Notes: generated by a model not told the origin, from the letters alone. A stretch of 6,677 nucleotides of DNA from an uncultured Granulicatella sp. (GCA_937891475.1 CALATC010000236.1:1-6677); one strand, 5' to 3'; counted from the stretch's first letter, positions 1-5,073 are shown. Translations and numbers: made by a program.

Positions 1-19
1 AGATGTGTATAAGAGACAG
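1..19 (+). other. Nextera/Tn5 mosaic-end adapter (library artefact)
   Basis: The first 19 bases, AGATGTGTATAAGAGACAG, are exactly the Tn5 mosaic-end sequence used in Nextera tagmentation libraries. This is not native DNA. The biological sequence starts at position 20. The reverse-complement copy begins at the other end of the window. Confidence 0.97.
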
Positions 20-35
20 TTTCAGGTATACATGA

Positions 36-45
36 TGTGTTCACA
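36..45. promoter_or_regulatory. Candidate operator palindrome upstream of the Cro-like gene
   Basis: TGTGTTCACA has symmetric TGTG/CACA arms around a TT centre and lies about 40 bp before the Cro-like gene. Phage lysis/lysogeny regulators usually bind such small inverted half-sites in the cI-cro intergenic region, but that region is mostly outside the window here. The operator role is inferred from position and symmetry only. A TTGACC hexamer at 48-53 could be a -35 element, but no convincing -10 follows at the proper distance. Confidence 0.25.
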
Positions 46-86
46 AATTGACCAAGTAATAAAAATCAAAAGAACGGAGGTAATCT

Positions 87-320
87 ATGAAAGTTGATTT
101 GCTTCGTGTGAAAGCTGAGCGAGTAGCAAAGGGTTATACACAGGCACAAATGGCTGAACGAATGGGTTTAGCTCGTGACCAGTATAACAAGAGAGAGAAT
201 GGAAAAATCTCATTTTCTGCTGACGAACTTATCACACTAGCTGGCCTTTTAGGGTACAGCAAAGACGAAATCGGTATTTTTTTTAAACAAACCGTTCCCG
301 AAACGCAACAGTTTAATTAA
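87..320 (+). CDS. Cro/C1-type XRE-family DNA-binding regulator
   Basis: A 77-aa protein made of one helix-turn-helix domain of the HTH_3/XRE class. The HTH spans roughly residues 6-55, with the scanning helix at 18-27 (TQAQMAERMG) and the recognition helix around 29-39 (ARDQYNKRENG). The motif 'YNKRENGK' is typical of Cro/C1 proteins. Length, plus-strand orientation and position ahead of the early genes suggest the Cro-side repressor of a temperate phage. The divergent CI gene would lie to the left, beyond the contig edge. The start is set by GGAGG at 76-80, six bases before ATG. Its likely role is repression of the CI promoter and tuning of early transcription. It could instead be another small XRE regulator, since the usual partner gene is not visible. 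Confidence 0.85.
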   Translation: MKVDLLRVKAERVAKGYTQAQMAERMGLARDQYNKRENGKISFSADELITLAGLLGYSKDEIGIFFKQTVPETQQFN

Positions 321-344
321 AAAAAGAGAAATGCCAAACGCTTA

Positions 345-364
345 GTTCTAAGTCTAATTAGAAC
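345..364. promoter_or_regulatory. AT-rich inverted repeat between cro-like gene and next ORF
   Basis: GTTCTAA (345-351) and TTAGAAC (358-364) form a 7-bp inverted repeat with a 6-nt spacer. Inside it, TCTAATTAGA (353-362) is a perfect 10-bp palindrome. There is no T-run after it, so it is a poor intrinsic terminator. A protein-binding site or weak RNA hairpin in the 66-bp gap before the next ORF are the likelier readings. Confidence 0.3.
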
Positions 365-386
365 ACTGTAAAGGAGTTCAAACAAA

Positions 387-563
387 ATGAATCAATTAAA
401 ACTAAGTATTAAACCAAAACGATATCCATATATTGGACAAAAAAAGCGCCTACCAAAAGTGGTAAACGCTAATAAAGCTTTAGAGATTGTAATGAATACT
501 ATTGATTCTTGTGCTCTTGCACATATGAATCATAAGCTTTTAGAATCTCACAAGTTGTATTGA
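387..563 (+). CDS. Small phage protein, 58 aa, unknown function
   Basis: An open frame of 58 codons from ATG 387 to TGA 561-563, starting MNQLKLSIKPKRYPYIGQKK. It is preceded by a strong AAAGGAG at 370-376, ten bases before the ATG, which is the main reason to call it. The N-terminal half is very basic (Lys/Arg) and the C-terminal half is rich in His, Leu and Asn. No family is recognised. Its last 65 bp overlap, tail to tail, the end of the minus-strand gene at 499-714. Both frames have good ribosome binding sites, so both may be real, but overlapping convergent genes cannot easily be expressed together. It is probably expressed with the Cro-like gene. Confidence 0.6.
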   Translation: MNQLKLSIKPKRYPYIGQKKRLPKVVNANKALEIVMNTIDSCALAHMNHKLLESHKLY

Positions 564-714
564 ATGCGATAGCACTTGAAATAGCAACAACTTCACTATC
601 AAACTCAATACCCTTGTCAACAAGTGATTTCAAAGCTTCGCTAACAGATTCGTTGATACCGCTTCGAATTTCTGGATACTTAGCTTCTAAGAAATCATCA
701 AAATTTTCAATCAT
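499..714 (-). CDS. Minus-strand small phage protein, 71 aa, unknown function
   Basis: A 71-aa frame starting MIENFDDFLEAKYPEIRSGI, read opposite to every other gene here. On its own strand AAAGGAG (complement of 724-730) lies nine bases before the ATG. A perfect extended -10, TGATATAAT (complement of 747-755), lies a little further upstream. The protein is acidic, mostly helical by eye, with no obvious signal peptide or membrane segment. The regular amino-acid composition and full expression signals argue against a chance ORF. I do not recognise the family. An opposite-strand gene within an early operon with its own promoter may be expressed at a different time, for example in the lysogen, but that is inference. 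Confidence 0.7.
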   Translation of the reverse strand: MIENFDDFLEAKYPEIRSGINESVSEALKSLVDKGIEFDSEVVAISSAIAFNTTCEILKAYDSYVQEHKNQ

Positions 715-746
715 GGCTTGTCTCTCCTTTCATCAAAGATAAGCCA

Positions 747-755
747 ATTATATCA
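747..755 (-). promoter_or_regulatory. Extended -10 promoter for the minus-strand 71-aa gene
   Basis: Read on the minus strand, the bases are TGATATAAT, a consensus TGn extended -10 joined to a perfect TATAAT. The hexamer 17 bp upstream (TGTGTT, complement of 770-775) is a poor -35, as is common for extended -10 promoters. Transcription would start near 740, giving a 5' leader of about 26 nt that contains the AAAGGAG. The promoter overlaps the ribosome binding site and start codon of the plus-strand gene at 775, so the two expression units may interfere. Confidence 0.6.
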
Positions 756-774
756 AAATTAGAAAGGATAACAC

Positions 775-993
775 ATGAACAAAATATTAGAACGCATCGC
801 AAAAAGCCTTGCGTCTATCGACGCAGAACTCAAGGCAAGAAACAAAGACCGTGAAATACTTATCAGCCAAGCTGAACAGATTGAAAAAACCTGCTTGGAA
901 ATCAAAGAAGACCCATTCGGTCTTAATGTTTTAAAAGAAAAAGCATTAGCTGACAAAGCTAAGCAAGATGAACTCTTAGCCGTTGAGGAATGA
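775..993 (+). CDS. Small charged helical phage protein, 72 aa
   Basis: A 72-aa protein rich in Lys, Glu, Ala and Leu, with almost no Pro or aromatic residues. The spacing of Ile/Leu/Ala over about residues 4-45 (ILERIAKSLASIDAEL...) fits an amphipathic helix or coiled coil, suggesting self-association or binding to a partner. AAAGGA at 763-768 precedes the ATG by six bases. The next gene starts 24 bp downstream, so the two are likely co-transcribed. No family is recognised. Similar short coiled-coil proteins of unknown function are common in early regions of streptococcal phages. Confidence 0.75.
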   Translation: MNKILERIAKSLASIDAELKARNKDREILISQAEQIEKTCLEIKEDPFGLNVLKEKALADKAKQDELLAVEE

Positions 994-1017
994 GAGCTAC
1001 CGAAAGGAGTTGGTTAA

Positions 1018-1299
1018 ATGGACAACCCATTCAAACCGCTAGCTGACCAATTCGATAGCATGTTGACGGCAGTGATAGCAGATAAAACAAAAGCGTTCGA
1101 CTTAGATCAAACACTACCCATGATTTTAACTGCGAAACAGTGCCAAGCCATGCTAGGAATTGGCAACTACACCGAATTTTTAAGAATAACCAACATCGAC
1201 GGTTTTCCTAAAATCGATAAAGGCAGAGGGTCACAAATCAGATACCCACGGGATCCCGTTAGAGAGTGGTTCAACGAAAACTGGCAAGAGATTGCCTAG
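1018..1299 (+). CDS. Excisionase/AlpA-like helix-turn-helix phage protein
   Basis: A 93-aa protein. Residues 36-85 resemble the MerR-like winged HTH of excisionase/AlpA-type proteins (HTH_17). 'LTAKQCQAMLGIG' (37-49) would form the helix-turn-helix. 'GFPKIDKGRGSQIRYPRDPVREW' gives the wing and following helix (read 62-84); this 'FP ... G ... IRY ... V..W' pattern is typical of the group. The first 35 residues are a less conserved helical extension. AAAGGAG at 1003-1009 sits eight bases before ATG. Proteins of this kind bind short DNA sites, as recombination directionality factors or transcription activators. No integrase is visible, so a true excisionase role is unproven. Confidence 0.7.
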   Translation: MDNPFKPLADQFDSMLTAVIADKTKAFDLDQTLPMILTAKQCQAMLGIGNYTEFLRITNIDGFPKIDKGRGSQIRYPRDPVREWFNENWQEIA

Positions 1300-1306
1300 C
1301 ATAATA

Positions 1307-1436
1307 CCCTAGCCGTAACAGTGAGCTAGTGAGGAGATATAAGCAATACCTACCTGAAACTACAACGATTTGATATTCATAATTGTCTCCTTAAATATAT
1401 GAAAAAATCCTCACTAGTTCTCTAGTGCGGTTAGGG
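1307..1436 (+). other. Structured leader with long inverted repeat and competing hairpins
   Basis: This stretch has no plus-strand gene but strong pairing potential. CCCTAGCCG (1307-1315) pairs with CGGTTAGGG (1428-1436) over nine positions with one G-U. CTAGTGAGGA (1326-1335) pairs perfectly with TCCTCACTAG (1408-1417). Two 10-nt strands form a symmetric internal loop between these stems, and 72 nt are enclosed. Alternative pairings use the same bases: hairpin CACTAG-TTCT-CTAGTG (1412-1427), CTAGC/GCTAG (1309-1313/1325-1329) and AGGAGA/TCTCCT (1332-1337/1386-1391). The closing stem ends seven bases before the AAAGGA of the 51-aa gene. The layout fits a cis-acting RNA element or attenuator. 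A protein-binding site or small inverted-repeat element is also possible. No U-run makes any stem a classic terminator. Confidence 0.5.
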
Positions 1437-1455
1437 AAAAAGAAAGGAATTAACA

Positions 1456-1611
1456 ATGAAAAAATTATTCGCATGGCTTTGGAGCAAGAAACAACAAGAA
1501 CCAGAATATTTCTTCGAACCCGTATGGACACCATACGAGGAAAACGAACGCAAATATGAAGCACGCCAAAAACGTGAGCGTGAGCTATTAGCAAAATACG
1601 GAAACCGATAA
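1456..1611 (+). CDS. Small phage protein, 51 aa, unknown function
   Basis: A 51-codon frame from ATG 1456 to TAA 1609-1611, with AAAGGA at 1443-1448 seven bases upstream. The N-terminus MKKLFAWLWSKK is short, aromatic and hydrophobic, flanked by Lys, and could touch a membrane or a protein partner. The middle is rich in aromatic and acidic residues (YFFEPVWTPYEE). The C-terminus is a charged helix (RKYEARQKRERELLAKYG). The composition looks like a real protein, but no family is recognised. It sits between the structured segment at 1307-1436 and the leader of the surface-protein gene, so its translation could be controlled by the upstream fold. Confidence 0.65.
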   Translation: MKKLFAWLWSKKQQEPEYFFEPVWTPYEENERKYEARQKRERELLAKYGNR

Positions 1612-1633
1612 TATCACCATCTTCAATCCGTAG

Positions 1634-1649
1634 CCACGGCCTACCGTGG
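1634..1649 (+). other. Perfect hairpin CCACGG-CCTA-CCGTGG
   Basis: A 6-bp GC-rich perfect stem with a 4-nt loop, 22 bp after the stop of the 51-aa gene. The bases after it (AGTGTAACTT) are not a T-run, so it is at best a weak or Rho-assisted terminator, or an mRNA-stabilising hairpin. It marks the start of the 219-bp gene-free leader before the surface-protein gene. Confidence 0.4.
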
Positions 1650-1746
1650 AGTGTAACTTATACCCATAATTCCCCAAAATTATACTAAATTACTTTTTTC
1701 CTAATATTCCCATTTTACAGTCTAATAAAACATTGAAACATGACAC

Positions 1747-1765
1747 GGTGGGCGTTGGGTGCGGG
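1747..1765 (+). other. G-rich tract, possible G-quadruplex
   Basis: GGTGGGCGTTGGGTGCGGG holds one G2 and three G3 runs with loops of 1, 4 and 3 nt, inside otherwise AT-rich DNA 66 bp before the surface-protein start. Four G2 runs would allow a two-layer G-quadruplex in the leader RNA or the plus DNA strand. This is a pattern observation only. Confidence 0.3.
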
Positions 1766-1782
1766 TTGAAGCACTAAAAAAA

Positions 1783-1802
1783 GCACAGGTAAGGGCCTGT
1801 GC
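1783..1802 (+). promoter_or_regulatory. Hairpin just upstream of the surface-protein ribosome binding site
   Basis: GCACAGG (1783-1789) and CCTGTGC (1796-1802) form a perfect 7-bp stem with loop TAAGGG. It ends 16 bases before the AAGGAG at 1819-1824. There is no T-run, so it is not an intrinsic terminator. A role in mRNA stability or translation control of the surface-protein gene is possible but inferred. Confidence 0.4.
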
Positions 1803-1830
1803 AAGAAATAACATCTATAAGGAGTATACC

Positions 1831-3543
1831 ATGAAAACACTCAACACTCAAACAGTAGCTAAACCAGGATTCACAAAAAGCAAAACATTCGGACTTTGCG
1901 GCACACTTGCTCTTGCTGCTGCATTGCTAATCGGTGCTGGTCAAGTATCAGCCGATGAAACCACTCAACCAGTGGCGGACACACAACCAGCGGCTGCTAA
2001 TGTGTACACTGCTGACAACGCTGGCAATGTGACAGTGACACCTAGCGAAACAGTGGCACCAGTATCGGAAACGCCAGTATTTACTCCACCAGCCCCTGTA
2101 GAATCTCAACCGATTGCAGAAGCACCAGTAACAAGCACACCAACCGTTGAAACTCAACCAGTGGCAGAAATACCAGTAACGGAAACAGTAGCACAACCAG
2201 TCGCAGAAACGCCTAAACAGCCTACTGAATTTGTCAAAGAAGACAACGAAATTAAAGTAACTAATCCAGATGTTGTCGTTGATCAATCAAATGGAACTGG
2301 TAAGTATTCAGGGTTTACCGTTGAATATAAAGACGTAAAATTCCCTGACGATATGGCTATCAATGAAGGGGATAAGGTTAAATTTGATTTGCCAAAAGAA
2401 ATCAACTTCCAAACAAATTATGATTTTGATGTCTATAACCCAGAAAAAGTTGTTGTGGGTAAAGCATCAACAGACGTTAAAACTCAGACGGTTACGACTG
2501 TATTCAATAACTACTTTGCCACTCATCCACTCAACAAGCAAATGAGTCTTAAGCTCGATGCTAAGTGGACTGACAAGGTTGAAAGTGGCAAGCCAGTTAA
2601 CGTTAATTTCAATGGTACGGTGGTTACTGTAAACATTGGAAAAGAGCAAGAAATCGGTAAAGATGAATTACTTTCTAAATGGGGCAGCCAAGACGAGAAT
2701 GACCCAACTGTTATCAACTGGACTGCTCGTATTAACTACGCTAAACGTCTATTGAATTACGTCACAATCATTGATGAGATGAGTGATAATCAAAAGCTTG
2801 TTGATAATTACTTCGAAATCAAATCGATTGAAAGCGTAGACCCTTGGATTGATAAAGGTTCTGCTATGGATTTAGTAAAATCAATCAGTAAATCAGACCA
2901 CGGTTTCACAATTAAAATGGATCGCCTTGATCATATGATTTATATTAACTATAAAACTAAATTGATTAACGCGGTTAAAGAAAGCGTAAACCCAACCAAT
3001 AAGGTTGAGTTGAAAGCTGAGTCAGACGGTGCTATCTCATACAGTTATGTTCAACTTGTCGGTGGTAAAGGCGATGCCAGTGGTGAAAACAAGCCTGAAC
3101 CAACATTTGAAATTCCTCGTGAAGCTCCAAAAGTTGAAATCCCTGAATTTAACGGTGGCATTCCGGGTATTCCTGAAGTCCGTGAGTTGCCACCGTTTGA
3201 AGGCGGTGTGATTCCGAATGATGCCCCTATCTTGGACTTGCCAGAGCTTGAAATTCCAGAGGAACCAACTAAACCAACACCAGAAAAACCAGTGGAGCCT
3301 AAAAAGCTACCTAACAAGCCCGTAGCACCTCGCGAAAATAAAGAGGTAGAATCTACCACAGTATCTTATAAACTCGATTCTGAGCCAAAAGAGGTGGCAA
3401 ATACGACGGTTTACGCCAGTGTTCTTCCAAACACTGGCGAGAAAGAAGGCATTGCCAGCACTCTAGGATTGGTAGTAATTGCTGCAGGTATTGCAGGTTT
3501 GACATTGAGCTTTAAAAAAAACAACGAAGGTGAGGAAGAATAA
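1831..3543 (+). CDS. Phage-borne LPXTG cell-wall-anchored adhesin-like protein
   Basis: A 570-aa secreted surface protein. Residues 1-41 are a signal peptide: basic N-region with KSK, hydrophobic core at about 20-37, cleavage likely after VSA41. Residues 42-133 are a Pro/Val/Thr/Glu-rich stalk with imperfect repeats of the QPVAETP type. Residues about 134-270 and 271-409 resemble the paired Ig-like N2/N3 domains of Gram-positive adhesins (Cna/SdrG class). Marks include a VFNNYFATHPLN...LKLDAKW strand region and W.ARINYAKRLLNYVTIIDEM. Residues 410-530 are a Pro-rich wall-spanning segment. LPNTG (532-536), a membrane helix (about 541-561) and a KK-containing charged tail form the sortase A signal. 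AAGGAG at 1819-1824, six bases before ATG, decides this start. The frame stays open to a GTG at 1759, which has no ribosome binding site and would bury the signal peptide. The next gene starts 2 bp after the stop. The ligand is unknown; adhesion, lysogenic conversion or blocking of other phages are all possible. Confidence 0.9.
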   Translation: MKTLNTQTVAKPGFTKSKTFGLCGTLALAAALLIGAGQVSADETTQPVADTQPAAANVYTADNAGNVTVTPSETVAPVSETPVFTPPAPVESQPIAEAPVTSTPTVETQPVAEIPVTETVAQPVAETPKQPTEFVKEDNEIKVTNPDVVVDQSNGTGKYSGFTVEYKDVKFPDDMAINEGDKVKFDLPKEINFQTNYDFDVYNPEKVVVGKASTDVKTQTVTTVFNNYFATHPLNKQMSLKLDAKWTDKVESGKPVNVNFNGTVVTVNIGKEQEIGKDELLSKWGSQDENDPTVINWTARINYAKRLLNYVTIIDEMSDNQKLVDNYFEIKSIESVDPWIDKGSAMDLVKSISKSDHGFTIKMDRLDHMIYINYKTKLINAVKESVNPTNKVELKAESDGAISYSYVQLVGGKGDASGENKPEPTFEIPREAPKVEIPEFNGGIPGIPEVRELPPFEGGVIPNDAPILDLPELEIPEEPTKPTPEKPVEPKKLPNKPVAPRENKEVESTTVSYKLDSEPKEVANTTVYASVLPNTGEKEGIASTLGLVVIAAGIAGLTLSFKKNNEGEEE

Positions 3544-3545
3544 TA

Positions 3546-3866
3546 ATGAAAGAAAACAATAAACAAGTCGTATTTTACAGCACTGAAAAGGATGGCTTCC
3601 TTGAAAGTTACAAGGACAAAGGAAGTCTAGTGTTTACAGCAGTGTTTACTGACCGTTTGGAAAAGGCGCTATTCTTGCCGCTTGAACCATACGAAGAACA
3701 AAAAAACGAGCTCGACAAGCTTGCCGAGGCGTTTGGCTGCGAAGTGCTTAATGTGAAAGTTGAATACAATGTAACTAAACTTGACGGTTCGGACTTCGAA
3801 CGCACGGTGCGTGAAGAATCCATGGAAGACAGGCTTGGAGCACTCCTAGAATTCTTGGCGAAGTAA
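3546..3866 (+). CDS. Phage protein of unknown function, 106 aa
   Basis: A 106-aa soluble protein with mixed strand/helix character. The N-terminal half is VVFYSTEKDGFLESYKDKGS followed by VFTAVFTDRLEKALFLPLE. A helical, charged stretch (YEEQKNELDKLAEAFGC) comes next, and the C-terminus ends in a short helix. No signal peptide, membrane segment or catalytic motif is seen, and I do not recognise the family. The ribosome binding site GAGGAAG (3532-3538) is inside the last codons of the adhesin gene, so translation is probably coupled to it. The Gp157 gene follows after 35 bp. Position suggests a role linked to early replication rather than to the surface protein, but this is inference. Confidence 0.8.
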   Translation: MKENNKQVVFYSTEKDGFLESYKDKGSLVFTAVFTDRLEKALFLPLEPYEEQKNELDKLAEAFGCEVLNVKVEYNVTKLDGSDFERTVREESMEDRLGALLEFLAK

Positions 3867-3901
3867 CATAACATGAAGTGGTGGGAGGGTAGGCATTAAA
3901 T

Positions 3902-4375
3902 ATGGCAAAACTATACGAATTAACGGGAATTTTCCTAGAAATCGATGAAATGGATGTGGACGATGAAACAAAACTCGACACCCTAGATTCAATCGATTGG
4001 GAACATGATTTCTCAGAAAAAATTGAAAACTGTATCAAGGTTATTCGAAATAAAGACGCACGGATTGAAGCCTATAAAGCTGAAATCGCAAGATTGGATG
4101 CTTTAAAAAAGTCCGAAAGTAAAGCGATTGAAGAAATTAAAAAACGTATCTCGGAAGCCATGCACTTAACTCAGCACGATAAATTAGACACCACGTTATT
4201 CAAAGTCGGTTTTCGTAAATCTAAAGCAGTCATTGTGGATGAAACGAAATTGCCTAAAAAATACATGAAAGCAAAGTGGAGCCCCGATAAAGAGACGATT
4301 AAAGAATTAATCAAAAGCGGCGCAACCATTCGAGGTGCTCACATTGAAGAAAGGAGAAATTTAAGTATCCGATGA
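3902..4375 (+). CDS. Siphovirus Gp157 family protein
   Basis: A 157-aa protein matching the Siphovirus Gp157 family, named after the same-length protein of S. thermophilus Sfi phages. The N-terminus is MAKLYELTGIFLEIDEMDVD. A long charged helix or coiled coil follows (about 35-90, with the KIENCIKVIRNKDARIEAYKAE and LDALKKSESKAIEEIKKRIS regions). The C-terminal beta part includes FKVGFRKSKAVIVDE, LPKKYMK and GATIRGAHIEER. The family description links it to increased phage resistance when carried by the host; its biochemical role is not settled. It opens the replication module. GGAGG at 3884-3888 lies 13 bases before the ATG, longer than usual. The stop overlaps the next start by 4 bp (ATGA). 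Confidence 0.88.
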   Translation: MAKLYELTGIFLEIDEMDVDDETKLDTLDSIDWEHDFSEKIENCIKVIRNKDARIEAYKAEIARLDALKKSESKAIEEIKKRISEAMHLTQHDKLDTTLFKVGFRKSKAVIVDETKLPKKYMKAKWSPDKETIKELIKSGATIRGAHIEERRNLSIR

Positions 4376-5073
4376 AAATTACTAAAGCGACAGAATTAAA
4401 AAATAACGATGCTTGTTATCTAATCTATGGTAATCCGGGATTTGGTAAGACTTCAGCGGTCAAACATATCCCTGGCAAAACGTTGGTTATCAATATCGAT
4501 AAATCAGCCAAGGTGTTAAGTGGTTGTAAGAATATTGATATCGCAGACGTAGACACTCATAAAATTTGGGATGAATGGTTAACAATCGTCAAGGAACTTT
4601 TAAAAGGTGCTGGGCAACCATACGACACCATCGTAGTTGATAATGTTTCAGAACTGTTCCGAGCGTGCTTATCTAATCTAGGACGTGAAGGCAATAACAA
4701 CCGTGTACCTTCGCAAGCTGACTACCAACGTGTCGATTTCACTATCCTAGATAGCTTACGAGCTTTATTGCAACTCAACAAACGAATCGTGTTTATTGCA
4801 TGGGAAACTTCTGATCAGTGGACGGACGAAAACGGCATTATTTACAATCGTGCCATGCCAGATATTCGCTCAAAAATCTTGAATAACTTCCTTGGTTTAA
4901 CGGATGTAGTTGCTAGACTTGTCAAAAAGACCACTGAAGACGGTGAGGAAGTAAGAGGGTTCATCTTGCAACCGTCAGCGAGTGTCTACGCCAAGAATCG
5001 TCTCGATGAGCGAAAGGGGTGTAAGGTAGATGAGCTTTTCGCTACGGGATTACCAGAAGGAACTGATAACTGA
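4372..5073 (+). CDS. Phage RecA-like NTPase (AAA_24/Sak4-type)
   Basis: A 233-aa P-loop NTPase. Walker A is GNPGFGKT (residues 20-27), following a first strand ACYLIYG. Walker B is YDTIVVD (84-90), followed by NVSELF. A third strand, RIVFIAWET, and the MPDIRSKILNNFLGLTDVVARL region match the AAA_24 group of phage RecA-fold ATPases, which includes Sak4-type single-strand annealing/recombination proteins. It probably acts on ssDNA during replication or recombination with the helicase and DUF669 protein encoded next. The start overlaps the Gp157 stop by 4 bp; AAAGGAG (4350-4356) is 15 bases upstream, so re-initiation after Gp157 is likely. The length equals that of the Sfi21 NTP-binding protein as I recall it (233 aa). 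Confidence 0.88.
   Translation: MKITKATELKNNDACYLIYGNPGFGKTSAVKHIPGKTLVINIDKSAKVLSGCKNIDIADVDTHKIWDEWLTIVKELLKGAGQPYDTIVVDNVSELFRACLSNLGREGNNNRVPSQADYQRVDFTILDSLRALLQLNKRIVFIAWETSDQWTDENGIIYNRAMPDIRSKILNNFLGLTDVVARLVKKTTEDGEEVRGFILQPSASVYAKNRLDERKGCKVDELFATGLPEGTDN

Noticed and set aside
20..28. TTTCAGGTA also found on the minus strand at 1351-1359
   Set aside because: A 9-base match without extended similarity is expected by chance in a window of this size.
560..742. Plus-strand 60-aa frame opposite the minus-strand 71-aa gene
   Set aside because: No ribosome binding site near its start and Ser-rich shadow composition; the minus strand has both promoter and ribosome binding site.
1399..1425. 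Eight-codon plus-strand frame MKKSSLVL
   Set aside because: No ribosome binding site before its ATG and it lies within the inverted-repeat arm.
1307..1436. MITE-like insertion with terminal inverted repeats
   Set aside because: The arms are imperfect, no target-site duplication is visible at the edges, and no second copy exists in the window; the cis-RNA reading fits better.
1759..1830. GTG start giving a 594-aa surface protein
   Set aside because: No ribosome binding site near the GTG. The extra 24 residues would precede the signal peptide and are encoded by the hairpin leader, while ATG 1831 has AAGGAG at six bases.
1612..1830. Promoter for the adhesin gene
   Set aside because: Several AT-rich hexamers (TATACT at 1681, TAATAT at 1692) look like -10 elements, but none has a fair -35 at 16-18 bp or an extended TG.
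1888..1901. Cys in the adhesin signal peptide (FGLC) as a lipobox
   Set aside because: The residues before Cys23 do not fit the lipobox pattern, the hydrophobic core comes after the Cys, and a normal VSA cleavage site plus LPNTG anchor are present.
1948..2286. Minus-strand 112-aa frame opposite the adhesin stalk
   Set aside because: Its Trp/Cys/Arg-rich composition (many CYW, RYW runs) is the mirror of the Pro/Val/Thr repeat codons on the plus strand; a shadow frame.
3051..3359. Minus-strand 102-aa frame opposite the Pro-rich segment
   Set aside because: Low-complexity Gly/Ser composition mirrors the plus-strand Pro/Glu codons and it lies wholly inside the adhesin gene.
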